Source of the DNA: Mycobacterium gordonae
GTDB lineage: Bacteria > Actinomycetota > Actinomycetes > Mycobacteriales > Mycobacteriaceae
Length of the DNA: 56,856 nt
Reading direction: 5' to 3'
Assembly (NCBI RefSeq): GCF_002101675.1
Contig: NZ_LQOY01000238.1
Coordinates: forward strand, 1-56,856
Each line of letters opens with the position of its first letter. Positions within the stretch are counted from its first letter, which is position 1. The position numbers and the translations under genes are program-made. The notes under the pieces were generated by a model, which was not told the origin of the DNA, searched no databases, and worked only from the letters and a program-made list of their open reading frames with translations. Positions 9,476 to 17,789 of the stretch are shown here, piece after piece.

Positions 9476-10074
9476 CGCGAACCTGGCTCAGCGTCGACGT
9501 GGTGGCGCTCACCGAAGACGAGCCGGTGCCTCGCATCGTTCTCATCCGGCGCGCGGGCACCCCGCACCGGGGAGCGACCACTTTGCCGGGGGGGCTGCTC
9601 GACGCCGAACACGGTGAGACCGTCGAGCAGGCGGCCAGGAGAATCGTGCAGCAGAAGGCAGGCGCGCGGGTGACCAGCGGCGTCGCGATCGTCGACGTGG
9701 TCAGTGACCCGACACGCGACGAACGCGGCCATACGGTGTCCATCGTCGTGGCGGCGCGCGTCCCTTCCGGGACACCAGGAACGGTTGCGGTCTGTGAGAT
9801 TCCCGACGCGATGCCGTTCCAGCACAGCGAGATTGCGCACGCCGCACTGATACGGATCGGCGAGCGGCTGCTGGCCGATGCGAGCACCACCTACGCCCTG
9901 CTCGGCCCGGAAACGACGTTCGTGGAGGCTTATTCGTTACTGCGCGCGTGCACGGAGATCACCGACACGGCCGCACGAGCCCGCCTGGACCGTTCCCCCC
10001 TCTACGTCCGGACCGACCGCTATCGCAAGGCCGCCGGATCGGGCCGGCCTGCCCGCGTCTACCACCGGGCCTAG
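9472..10074 (+). CDS. nrtR: NrtR-family Nudix-related transcriptional regulator
   Basis: 200 residues, taking the ATG that overlaps the nadV stop; an upstream in-frame GTG at 9460 is possible. The N-terminal half is a Nudix fold, but the box is degenerate. From Gly41 the region expected to read REUxEExG is RIVQQKAG at residues 57-64, so the catalytic glutamates are missing. The C-terminal half ends in GRPARVYHR, like the wing of the winged-helix domain in NrtR regulators. NrtR proteins repress NAD biosynthesis genes and bind ADP-ribose or NAD-related ligands through the Nudix domain. The context (prs-like, nadV, palindrome at 7060-7082) supports autoregulation of this operon. A simple Nudix hydrolase is less likely. 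Confidence 0.82.
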   Translation: MTRTWLSVDVVALTEDEPVPRIVLIRRAGTPHRGATTLPGGLLDAEHGETVEQAARRIVQQKAGARVTSGVAIVDVVSDPTRDERGHTVSIVVAARVPSGTPGTVAVCEIPDAMPFQHSEIAHAALIRIGERLLADASTTYALLGPETTFVEAYSLLRACTEITDTAARARLDRSPLYVRTDRYRKAAGSGRPARVYHRA

Positions 10075-10079
10075 CCCGC

Positions 10080-10139
10080 GCGAGCAGACACAAAAACCCC
10101 CGGGAGCGGACGCTCCACGGGGTTTTTGTGTCTGCTCGC
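10080..10139. repeat. Long perfect hairpin, right flank of the NAD operon
   Basis: The outer arms 10080-10100 and 10119-10139 are a perfect 21-bp inverted repeat beginning GCGAGCAGACACAAAAAC. An inner stem GGAGCG (10103-10108) / CGCTCC (10111-10116) has a 2-base loop. It lies between the convergent ends of nrtR and the zinc-peptidase gene, and its A/T tracts allow bidirectional termination. Its outer sequence and GGAGCG-type inner stem match the hairpin at 6974-7036. Confidence 0.85.
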
Positions 10140-10143
10140 CCCT

Positions 10144-11187
10144 TCAGCTGGCCGCTTGCAGCTGCGCCGTCACCTCTTCGATCACGGTGTGCACGAACTG
10201 CATCTTGTCCAGCACCGCCGGCGGCAGCACGAACGGATACAGGTCGTCGTGCCCCATCGACCGGTTGACCATGTTCAGCGACCACGACAACGGCAGCCAC
10301 ATTTCGATGATGGTGGGAAAAGCGCTGGGCCCCAAGGGCGGCCGGTCGAAGGTCGCAGCCGCCGGGGCCAGCCCGCAGGACGCCGAGGTGTCCAGCGTAT
10401 CCCTGATATGGAGATAGTGCGCGAACGTCTCGGCCCAGTCCTCGGCCGGATGCATGGTCGCGTACGACGAGACGAACGTCTCCTGCCAACCCTGCGGCGC
10501 ACCCTGGCTGTAGTGACGGTCCAGCGCCGCCTGGTAGTCGGCGTCGGGGTCGCCGAACAACTCGTTGAAACGCCGCAAATACTCAGGCGAGCGGATCAGC
10601 CGGTAGAAGTAGTAGTGCCCGACCTCGTGGCGGAAGTGACCGAGCAGAGTGCGGTACGGCTCCTCCATCTCGACCCGCAGCTGCTCGCGGTGCACATCGT
10701 CACCCTCGGCCAGATCCAGTGTGATAACCCCGTTTTCGTGGCCGGTCATCACGTTTTCGTGCGCACTGGACAGCAAGCGGAAGGCCAGCCCGTAAGCGGG
10801 ATCCTGGTTGCGCCCGATGATCGGCAGGTTCAGCTCGTGCAACTCGGCGACGAGTCGCCGCTTGGCCGCCTCGGCGCGGGCGAACTCCGCCAGCCCGACG
10901 GTGTCGTTGTCGTTGGGCCGCTCGATGGTCAGCGTGCACGACTCACACAGCCCACCCGGATGGCCCACCGGAACCAGCCAATTGCATTCGGCAACATAGA
11001 GATTGGCGCACAGCTGATACTCGTTGGCCGCCACCGCGCCGGCGTGTTCACTGTCTTCGTCGCGCTTGGCGATCACCAGCAGTGCCATCTGGTTCAGGGA
11101 GAACCCCAGCGAGCTGTGGCAGGACAGGCACTCGGAGTTCTCGAACGCAAGGCGCTGGCCGCAGTTGGGGCAGTGGAAGTCACGCAT
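10144..11187 (-). CDS. Zinc-ribbon putative metallopeptidase (Rv2568c-like)
   Basis: 347 residues. An N-terminal zinc ribbon has Cys6, Cys9, Cys20 and Cys23 (CPNC and CLSC). A metallopeptidase signature HEVGH lies at residues 187-191, followed by YYFYRLI. The architecture matches the putative zinc-binding metallopeptidase family associated with the transglutaminase/ATP-grasp cluster. The start at MRDFHCPNCG is chosen by the conserved N-terminus; an in-frame ATG three codons upstream (11196) is possible. Its 5' end overlaps the 3' end of the transglutaminase gene by eight bases, so the two are one operon. The substrate is unknown; a role in trimming or removing a peptide modification is inference only. 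Confidence 0.85.
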   Translation of the reverse strand: MRDFHCPNCGQRLAFENSECLSCHSSLGFSLNQMALLVIAKRDEDSEHAGAVAANEYQLCANLYVAECNWLVPVGHPGGLCESCTLTIERPNDNDTVGLAEFARAEAAKRRLVAELHELNLPIIGRNQDPAYGLAFRLLSSAHENVMTGHENGVITLDLAEGDDVHREQLRVEMEEPYRTLLGHFRHEVGHYYFYRLIRSPEYLRRFNELFGDPDADYQAALDRHYSQGAPQGWQETFVSSYATMHPAEDWAETFAHYLHIRDTLDTSASCGLAPAAATFDRPPLGPSAFPTIIEMWLPLSWSLNMVNRSMGHDDLYPFVLPPAVLDKMQFVHTVIEEVTAQLQAAS

Positions 11188-12139
11188 GAAGCGCATCCCC
11201 TTCGAACGGGACAACGTCGACACCGACGTCGATGACGCTGCGTTCTGAATTGGTATAGATGATGCCGCGCAACGGCGGCACGTCCGCGTAGTCGCGCCCG
11301 CGCCCGACCACGATGTAACGCTGGTCAACCAGTTGGTCGTTGGTGGGATCAAGGCCCAACCACTCGAACTGACCCGGCTGCTGCGGCGTCCACACCGACG
11401 CCCAGGCGTGGGTGGCGTCAATGCCTATCATTCGATCCTTTCCAGGGGGTGGGTCGGTGGCCAGATAACCGGACACGTAGCAGGCCGCCAAACCATGGGC
11501 GCGCAGGCAGGCGATCGCCAACCGCGCGAAGTCCTGGCATACCCCTTCCCGAGCCGAAAGAACCTCATTCACCCGCGTAGATACCGTGGTAGACCCCGAC
11601 CGGTAGGTGAAGTCACGGAAGATGCGGGACGCGAGGTCGCGTAGCACCTCAACCAGTGGGCGTCCGGGCTCGAAGCTGGGTGCCGCGTACTCGCGGACCT
11701 CGTCGGTGATCTCGGGCGGTGTCAGGTCCAGCGCGAAGTCACTCGCCAGGGCCCCGTGCGCACCGCTGGGCCGCGCTTCCTCCCATGGTCGCAGTGCCGG
11801 TCCGGTGCTGTAGATGCCGGCCGCCTGCGGCGCGACGTCGACGATCGAGTCACTGACGATGGTCAGGGCGCGGTGCGGCTCTGTGACATGGAAATAGGAG
11901 CTGATGTTGCCGTAGGTGTCACGGCTGGTGGAGCTGTCGGCCGGGGCCGGGTCGATGATCAGCTCATGCGCCAGGCAGCGCTGGCGCAATGAGTCACGCG
12001 GAGTGAGGAACCCGCGCCCGTACGAGCTGGTCACCACGTCGGAATAGCGGTACTCCGTGCGGTGCGTGACGCGGTAGCGTTTCGCGGCCTGCGGGGCCGA
12101 CCAGCCGTTGAACTCCTGCGACGGCTCTTCGGACAGCAA
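11180..12139 (-). CDS. Transglutaminase-like cysteine protease family protein (Rv2569c-like)
   Basis: 319 residues. An N-terminal beta-rich transglutaminase-associated region (YRVTHRTEYRYSDVV) precedes the catalytic core. Cys201 lies in EGVCQDFARL, His244 in DATHAWASVW, and an Asp follows in LGLDPTND. TTG at 12139 is chosen because GGAGG lies six bases upstream; no ATG or GTG fits the conserved N-terminus better. It is a smaller paralogue of the protein at 990-4307 and belongs to the same functional cluster. It is transcribed divergently from the lipase-like gene and co-transcribed with the zinc peptidase downstream. It could act as a protease, transglutaminase or peptide transferase; the sequence does not decide. 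Confidence 0.86.
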   Translation of the reverse strand: MLSEEPSQEFNGWSAPQAAKRYRVTHRTEYRYSDVVTSSYGRGFLTPRDSLRQRCLAHELIIDPAPADSSTSRDTYGNISSYFHVTEPHRALTIVSDSIVDVAPQAAGIYSTGPALRPWEEARPSGAHGALASDFALDLTPPEITDEVREYAAPSFEPGRPLVEVLRDLASRIFRDFTYRSGSTTVSTRVNEVLSAREGVCQDFARLAIACLRAHGLAACYVSGYLATDPPPGKDRMIGIDATHAWASVWTPQQPGQFEWLGLDPTNDQLVDQRYIVVGRGRDYADVPPLRGIIYTNSERSVIDVGVDVVPFEGDALHA

Positions 12140-12263
12140 GACGAACCTCCCTGTCGGCGGGTGGCGGCAAGCGTAGCTCACCCCACATGCTGACAGTCTG
12201 TACTCCAGGTCTAGTCCCGCTTCAAACGGGAACTCTGAACCGACGGCAGAAAGGAGCTGGTAC

Positions 12264-13511
12264 GTGCAGGGACACGAAATCAAGTCGCTGGCCGACCTTG
12301 CGGGCGAAGGCACCCGGGTACTGACCACCCTGGTCCGCGACGTGCATCACGGTATCGCGAGCCGGGTTTTCACCTCGATAGGTCCCGCGGCGAAACCGGT
12401 CCGGGTGATTCACGACACCACTGCCTCGACGGTGTACCGCCTGGTCGACGGCGCGGTGCGGGGTTCCCTGTACGGCGCGGGGGCGCTGGCGGCGCACACC
12501 GTGAGCAACGACGACCACGAGACCGTCCAGGCGCGCCCGCGGGTCGCCGGTGCCATCGCCGCGGTCAACGGCATTTACGGCGACGAGATGACGAATCGGG
12601 AGAACGGCTTCGCGCTGTCGATGCAGGTCCGGCGCAGGGGGCATCCCGTCGAGCTGACCGCGGACTCGATCGCGGAGGCGTTTCCCCGGGCCACCGGCCG
12701 GATCGCGGTCTTCGTGCACGGCTGGTGCATGACGGAACGTTCGTGGTGGCGCGCTCCGCGCACCGGAGAGGAGCTGCGCCCTTACGGCAAGCGCCTGCGC
12801 AAGGACCTCGGGTACACCCCGGTATACCTGCGTTATAACAGCGGCCAGCACATCTCGCACAACGGCCAGGCGCTGGCCGACGTGCTCAACCGGCTGCACG
12901 AGTTGTGGCCGGCGGCCGTCGAAGACGTCGTGCTGGTCGGCCACTCGATGGGTGGGCTGGTGTCGCGCAGCGCCTGCCACTACGGACGTGACCAGGAACA
13001 CGCCTGGGCGGACGCGGTTCGGCACGTGGTGTGTCTGGGCTCCCCGCACCTGGGCGCCGACCTGGAAAAAGGTGTCAACATCGCGGCGTGGGCGCTGGCC
13101 AAATTGCCCGAAACGCGGGGCTTGGCGGCGTTTCTCAATACCCGCAGCGCCGGGGTCAAGGATTTGCGATTCGGTGCACTGCTCGATGAAGACTGGCGCG
13201 ACTGCGACCCCGACGAGTTCCTGCGCGACCGCTGCCAGGAGGTGCCCTTCCTGCCGCACGCGGTCTACCACTTCGTCTCCACCACCGCCGCCCCTCGGGC
13301 CGTCGGCCTGCTCATGGGCGACCATCTGGTGCGCCCCAAGAGCGCGGCCGGCCTCGGCCGATCACGAAAGGTTCCGTTCGAGACCGCCCATGGCCTCACC
13401 CTCACCGGCCTCAACCACTTCGACCTGCTCAACCACCCCTCGATCTACGACAAGTTATTGGCGTGGCTCGGTCATGCGCCGGCCGTGACGCTGCCGGAAT
13501 CGGTGGGCTAG
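12264..13511 (+). CDS. Alpha/beta hydrolase, PGAP1/lipase-like
   Basis: 415 residues. The nucleophile elbow is GHSMGG with Ser228 (VLVGHSMGGLVSR). A late histidine, His385 in LTGLNHFDLLNHP, is well placed to be catalytic. HGWCMTERSWW at about residues 152-162 is the oxyanion region. The pattern is that of PGAP1-like esterases/lipases acting on lipids or acyl esters. No signal peptide is evident, so a cytoplasmic or peripheral location is likely. GTG at 12264 is preceded by GAAAGGAGCTG, a good ribosome site. It is divergent from the transglutaminase operon and convergent with the first FUSC gene, which ends two bases downstream. I do not recall the gene at this place in M. tuberculosis. Confidence 0.82.
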   Translation: MQGHEIKSLADLAGEGTRVLTTLVRDVHHGIASRVFTSIGPAAKPVRVIHDTTASTVYRLVDGAVRGSLYGAGALAAHTVSNDDHETVQARPRVAGAIAAVNGIYGDEMTNRENGFALSMQVRRRGHPVELTADSIAEAFPRATGRIAVFVHGWCMTERSWWRAPRTGEELRPYGKRLRKDLGYTPVYLRYNSGQHISHNGQALADVLNRLHELWPAAVEDVVLVGHSMGGLVSRSACHYGRDQEHAWADAVRHVVCLGSPHLGADLEKGVNIAAWALAKLPETRGLAAFLNTRSAGVKDLRFGALLDEDWRDCDPDEFLRDRCQEVPFLPHAVYHFVSTTAAPRAVGLLMGDHLVRPKSAAGLGRSRKVPFETAHGLTLTGLNHFDLLNHPSIYDKLLAWLGHAPAVTLPESVG

Positions 13512-13512
13512 G

Positions 13513-14559
13513 TCAAGCGGCCGGAATCACCTGCTGCAGGTCGTCGATGCAGGACTCGACGAGGGCGACGAGCACCGTCTGACTCGTGGAGGCGGCCGCC
13601 GCGTGCAGACGCGACACGTAGTGCCGAGCGGCCACCGCGTGCACGGTCGCAGCTCGTGGATCGGCGTCGGTGAGTGCGATCCCTGCCGCGAGGTCGATGA
13701 CGGCGTCCTGCAGGGCCGGCGGATTCCACCCCGCAAGCACGGGCGTGGCCGCGCGGGCCAGGTGCAGCACGCACGCCGCAAGGAGACCCAGTTTCGCGGC
13801 CTGCCGATCGGCGTCGCGGATGATGCCGCGCGCCGACCATCGTCGCGGTGACCGCTGCGTCACCATCCGTGCGGTGCTGCGCGCCTCGATCAGTCTGCCC
13901 AGCTGATGGTGCAGTTGGTCGAACGCCGGCAACTGCCAGTCGGTGTCGAGACCGTCGGGGTTGCGCATGGCATCGACGACCTGGGTGAGGATGTCGTGCA
14001 GCGCCGCCAACACGCCGGCCCGGGCGTTGCTGAGCACCGTGACCGGGTTGGCCGGAAACAGCAGCATGCTGAACACCAGGGCCAGGCCACCACCGATCAT
14101 CACGTCGATGATCCGCTCGTTCACCACGCTGCCCTGGTGGGCGAACACGACGACAAGTACTGCGGCGGAGGCGGTTTGGTTGAAGAAGGTCACCCCTTGC
14201 GCGAAGAACCCCCGCCCGATCAGCACCGCCACCGACAGCGAGAACAGGACCGCGAGGGCGATCGCGATTGCCCGGACGCCCAGCCATCCCACCACTTGAT
14301 CACCGAGCAGGATGCCCAGCGCCACACCGACGATCATCTGCCCGGCGCGGCGCGCACGCACCATGCTGGTCGCCGACAGGCTCACCACCGCCGTCAGCGG
14401 CGCGAAGATCGGTTCCGGCTCACCGAGCAATCGGTGGGCGATGTACCACGCAAGACCGGCCGCAACGGACGTCTGAGTGATGGGCCAGAGGACCGAACGC
14501 AGCCGTCGTACCGACGAGACACCGGTATGTGACGCTCTGGCCAGCAACGAAGTGCTCAT
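13513..14559 (-). CDS. FUSC-family inner-membrane protein, paralogue 1 (Rv2571c-like)
   Basis: 348 residues. About six hydrophobic segments occupy residues 20-175, with the family-type stretch FAPLTAVVSLSATS followed by ARRAGQMIVGVALG. The C-terminal half is soluble and helical. The family includes fusaric-acid and aromatic-acid exporters, so efflux of an aromatic or organic acid is the usual guess; the substrate is unknown. Two paralogues lie at 15039-16091 and 16144-17220, with closely similar N-termini (LRSVLWPITQT, LRVALWPIMQT, LRSVLWPIAQT). It is divergent from the YjbR-like gene. Confidence 0.82.
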   Translation of the reverse strand: MSTSLLARASHTGVSSVRRLRSVLWPITQTSVAAGLAWYIAHRLLGEPEPIFAPLTAVVSLSATSMVRARRAGQMIVGVALGILLGDQVVGWLGVRAIAIALAVLFSLSVAVLIGRGFFAQGVTFFNQTASAAVLVVVFAHQGSVVNERIIDVMIGGGLALVFSMLLFPANPVTVLSNARAGVLAALHDILTQVVDAMRNPDGLDTDWQLPAFDQLHHQLGRLIEARSTARMVTQRSPRRWSARGIIRDADRQAAKLGLLAACVLHLARAATPVLAGWNPPALQDAVIDLAAGIALTDADPRAATVHAVAARHYVSRLHAAAASTSQTVLVALVESCIDDLQQVIPAA

Positions 14560-14645
14560 GACGGTTAGTTACCGCAGGGCGCAGCTCCACTCGGGCAATT
14601 TCGAATAACGCGCCGAACTGGGCATTTGAAGCGCACAATCGAATC

Positions 14646-15035
14646 GTGGCCACCTGGGACGACGTGGCCCGCATCGTCGGTGAGCTGCCATTGACCACCG
14701 AGCAGTCACCGCACGACTGGCGGGTGGGCAAGAAGTTGGTGGCGTGGGAGCGACCGCTGCGCAAATCCGACGTCGAGGCGCTGGCCCGCAAGGGGGTGCA
14801 GCCGCCGCCGGGTGACATTCTCGGCGTGCGGGTACCTGACGAGGGGGTGAAGTTCGCGCTGGTGGCCAACGCGCCGGACGTGTATTTCACCACCCCACAT
14901 TTCGACGGTTACCCGGCGGTGCTGGTCAAACTGCGCGAGATCGGGATCGGTGAGCTGCGGGAGTTGATCACCGAAGCCTGGCTGGCGCAGGCGCCGAAGC
15001 AGCTCGTCAAGGAGTTTCTGGCGGATTCTCGGTGA
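14646..15035 (+). CDS. MmcQ/YjbR-like protein (Rv2570-like)
   Basis: 129 residues, GTG start. The sequence has the YjbR/MmcQ pattern: an N-terminal helix with LPLTTEQSPHDWRVGKK, then KFALVANAPDVYFTTPHFDGY and a C-terminal LRELITEAWLAQAP helix. The family has a DNA-binding-like (CyaY-like) fold of unknown function, and no catalytic residues are recognised. It lies between FUSC paralogues 1 and 2, ending three bases before the convergent stop of paralogue 2. In M. tuberculosis the orthologue is followed by a single Rv2571c, so the extra FUSC copies surround this gene. Confidence 0.8.
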   Translation: MATWDDVARIVGELPLTTEQSPHDWRVGKKLVAWERPLRKSDVEALARKGVQPPPGDILGVRVPDEGVKFALVANAPDVYFTTPHFDGYPAVLVKLREIGIGELRELITEAWLAQAPKQLVKEFLADSR

Positions 15036-15038
15036 CGG

Positions 15039-16091
15039 TCACCAGCCGGGACAGTCGATGACTTCCTGAAGGTCCCCCACACAGGTCCGGACAATCTCGG
15101 CGAGCACGACCTCCGCTCGGTCGCGCGCCGCGGATTCCAGACCACCGGCTTGACCACGGGCCGCATCCAGATGTGCGCATGCCGCCGCCGGGTCCGTATC
15201 GGCGGCCGACACCGCCTGGGCCAGTTCGCCGACCGCGGCATGCAATGGTCCGGCCATCGAATCCTCGACGGGCAGGGTGATGGTCCTGGCCAGCTGCAAC
15301 ACGGTGCTGGCGAGCAGACCAAGTCGGGCGGCGTGGTGGTCGACGGCCGCGATGGTGTCGCGCATCGCGGCGCGCAACGGCGCCCTGCGGACGATCAAGC
15401 GGGCCGTGCTGCGCGCCTCGATGAGCCCACCCAACTGGTTGTGCAACCGGTCGACACAGGTCAGCGGCCACTCCGGATCGGCTTGTTCGGGATCGTTGAT
15501 GACCAGCGCGATCTGGACGAGGGTGTCGTGCAGGGCCGCCAGCACGCTCGCGCGCGCAGCGGTGAGCACCGTCACCGGGTTGGCCGGGAACAGCAGGATG
15601 CTGAACACGAAGGCCAGGCCACCACCGATCAGCGCGTCGAAGAGTCGCTCCGCCACCAATCCTGCGCTGTGGGCGAAGACCAGCACCAGGATCGCGGACA
15701 CACCGGTCTGATTGACGAACATCAGGCCTTGCCCGATGAAGCCCCTGCCGAACAGCACCGCAAAACCGAGTGCGAGGAACACCGCCACGGTGAAGGCGGG
15801 CCAACCGCTGCCCAGGAATGCCTCCACCACACCGCCGACGACGATGCCGAGCGCGACGCCCACGATCATCTGCGCGGCCCGCCGGGCGCGCAGCACGTTG
15901 GTCGCCGACATACACACGACGGCGGAGATCGGCGCGAAGAACGGCTGCGGGTGGGCCAGCACGTCGTGGGTGAGGTACCACGCGAGACCCGCGGCCGCCG
16001 CTGTCTGCATGATCGGCCACAAGGCGACGCGCAGCCGTTCGGCGGCCTCTCGGCCGCCGGCTGCCGCCCTGGTGCCTAGCGAAGTGCTCAT
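15039..16091 (-). CDS. FUSC-family inner-membrane protein, paralogue 2 (Rv2571c-like)
   Basis: 350 residues with the same plan as paralogue 1: a membrane half (FAPISAVVCMSATNVLRARR, then MIVGVALGIVVGG) and a soluble helical C-terminal half ending in TCVGDLQEVIDCPGW. The ends of all three paralogues share a C-DDLQQV or C-GDLQEV motif (ESCIDDLQQV, RTCVGDLQEV, QTCVDDLQQV). It is probably an exporter component of unknown substrate. It is in tandem with paralogue 3 on the same strand, separated by about 52 bases. This copy sits where Rv2571c would be expected, directly after the YjbR-like gene. Confidence 0.82.
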   Translation of the reverse strand: MSTSLGTRAAAGGREAAERLRVALWPIMQTAAAAGLAWYLTHDVLAHPQPFFAPISAVVCMSATNVLRARRAAQMIVGVALGIVVGGVVEAFLGSGWPAFTVAVFLALGFAVLFGRGFIGQGLMFVNQTGVSAILVLVFAHSAGLVAERLFDALIGGGLAFVFSILLFPANPVTVLTAARASVLAALHDTLVQIALVINDPEQADPEWPLTCVDRLHNQLGGLIEARSTARLIVRRAPLRAAMRDTIAAVDHHAARLGLLASTVLQLARTITLPVEDSMAGPLHAAVGELAQAVSAADTDPAAACAHLDAARGQAGGLESAARDRAEVVLAEIVRTCVGDLQEVIDCPGW

Positions 16092-16143
16092 GACGCCTAT
16101 CTAATCCCCCGGGTCATGGCGGTCTAATCCGCCGGTCACAGCG

Positions 16144-17220
16144 TCAGGCGCGCGCGGCCCGCTGTCCCGGCGCGGGTTCGGCGTCCAATGCGAGGTCAAC
16201 CACCTGTTGGAGGTCGTCGACGCAAGTCTGCACGGCTTCGGCCAGTACCGAGTCGGCTTTGTCGCCCAGCACGGAATCCAGCGCGGCGGCGGCACCCCGG
16301 GCGGCGGACGTGTGCGTGGCCGCCGCTGCCGGTTCCGCATCGGCACGGGCCGCTGCGGCGGCAAGGTCGGCGATCGCTGGCAGCAGGGCCGACGGCAACC
16401 GGCTCACGTCGAACGCTGCGACGACACGAGCCAGGTGCAGCGCCGATCCGGCGAGTACGGCGACGCGGACGGTCTGCAGTTCGGCGCGATGAGCCCGCTC
16501 ACGCACCTTCCATCGCCGCGGCGCCAACAGGGTCTGCCGGGCGGAGATGCGCGCCTGGATGAGCATGCCCTGAAGCTGGTTGACGCGATCGAAATCCGTC
16601 AACTGCCATCCCGGCGGCGCGGCGCCGTCGATGACCTGCGCGGTGTGGACGAAGACGTCGCTGACGGCCGAGAGCACCTCGGAGCGTGCTCTGTGCAGGA
16701 CTTTCAGCGGATTTCCCGGGAACAAGAGGGCGGCGAAAACGATGGCCAGGCCACCCCCGATCAGGGTGTCCGCAAGACGCTCCAGCACGTCACCGCTGCG
16801 CGAGACGGCGATGACCAGGGTCGCCGAGACGGTGATCTGGTTGAAGAACATCAGCCCCTGCGCGATGTATCCCTGCCCGATCAACACCGCGCCGCTCAGC
16901 GATATCAGCACTGCGACCGCAATCGCGGCCGGGCCAGCACCCAGCACGGTTTGCACGGCCGCGCCCAGGGCGATCCCGAAGGTGACTCCGATGATCATCT
17001 GTACGGCACGCTGGGTGCGCAGTACGTCGCTCGCCGAGAGGCACACCGCCGCGGCGATCGGTGCGAAGAACGGCTGGCGGTGGCCGACGACGTCGTGCGC
17101 CAGAAACCAAGCCAGGCCGGAGGCGACTGCGGTCTGAGCGATCGGCCACAGCACGGACCGCAACCGCCGCAGCGCCGCACGTACATGCATGACAGTTCTG
17201 GCAGCCAGCGAAACGGTCAT
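16144..17220 (-). CDS. FUSC-family inner-membrane protein, paralogue 3
   Basis: 358 residues, the longest of the three paralogues. The N-terminus MTVSLAARTVMHVRAALRRL leads into LRSVLWPIAQTAVASGLAWF. The membrane region contains FAPIAAAVCLSASDVLRTQR and VQMIIGVTFGIALG. The soluble C-terminal half is Ala-rich and ends CVDDLQQVVDLAL plus a 15-residue Ala/Pro/Arg tail. It is first in the minus-strand tandem with paralogue 2, so these two may be co-transcribed. Function as for the other copies: putative aromatic-acid-type exporter by family, substrate unknown. Confidence 0.8.
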   Translation of the reverse strand: MTVSLAARTVMHVRAALRRLRSVLWPIAQTAVASGLAWFLAHDVVGHRQPFFAPIAAAVCLSASDVLRTQRAVQMIIGVTFGIALGAAVQTVLGAGPAAIAVAVLISLSGAVLIGQGYIAQGLMFFNQITVSATLVIAVSRSGDVLERLADTLIGGGLAIVFAALLFPGNPLKVLHRARSEVLSAVSDVFVHTAQVIDGAAPPGWQLTDFDRVNQLQGMLIQARISARQTLLAPRRWKVRERAHRAELQTVRVAVLAGSALHLARVVAAFDVSRLPSALLPAIADLAAAAARADAEPAAAATHTSAARGAAAALDSVLGDKADSVLAEAVQTCVDDLQQVVDLALDAEPAPGQRAARA

Positions 17221-17308
17221 GCCGCTTTACTACCGCACGGCGGGTCCGCAGCGTGGTAGCGCGGCCTCGAAGAGGCCTTTTCGTGCTCTGACAGCCCGCG
17301 TCGACCAG

Positions 17309-17740
17309 CTAGACGCGCCGCAACTCGAACAGCGGGATGACTCGGCTGGTCTTTGCCTGGTACTCGGCGAAACCTGGTGCGGCGGCAGCGATCTGGGCGA
17401 AAATGGCGTCACGCTCGGCGCGGTCGAGCTCGTGTGCGGTGACGTCGAAAGCCTCGGTGCCGATCTCGACGTGCGCGGCCGGGTCAGCCCTCAGGTTGTG
17501 CACCCAAGCCGGGCTGACCGGCGCCCCGGCGAACGACCCGATGATGATCAGCTTGCCGTCAATGGTGAAGTACGCCAGGGGGGAGATACGGGGCTGCCCC
17601 GACTTGGCGCCGGTGGTGGTGAGCAACAGCAGATCGGCATTGGCGAATTGGCCGCCGACCTTCCCGCCGTTGGACCGGAACTCCTCGACGATGCTGTTGT
17701 TGAACGCCTTGAGCGATTCGGTGTCGGGGATCTCAGTCAT
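17309..17740 (-). CDS. Deazaflavin (F420)-dependent nitroreductase-family protein, Ddn-like
   Basis: 143 residues, starting at MTEIPDTESLKAFN. The core LLLLTTTGAKSGQPRISPLAY, followed by GSFAGAPVSPAWVHNLRADP, is characteristic of the Ddn/FDOR-B family of split beta-barrel proteins. Members use cofactor F420 to reduce quinones or nitro compounds; in mycobacteria Ddn activates nitroimidazoles. Many paralogues occur per genome, so the substrate here cannot be assigned. An in-frame ATG 63 bases upstream (17803) would add 21 poorly conserved residues and overlap the aspS stop; the shorter start is preferred. It lies just downstream of aspS on the same strand. Confidence 0.85.
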   Translation of the reverse strand: MTEIPDTESLKAFNNSIVEEFRSNGGKVGGQFANADLLLLTTTGAKSGQPRISPLAYFTIDGKLIIIGSFAGAPVSPAWVHNLRADPAAHVEIGTEAFDVTAHELDRAERDAIFAQIAAAAPGFAEYQAKTSRVIPLFELRRV

Positions 17741-17789
17741 CTTGCGCCGCTCCTCCTCATCGCTGCGCTCTGCATCGTCGCCGAGGCTT

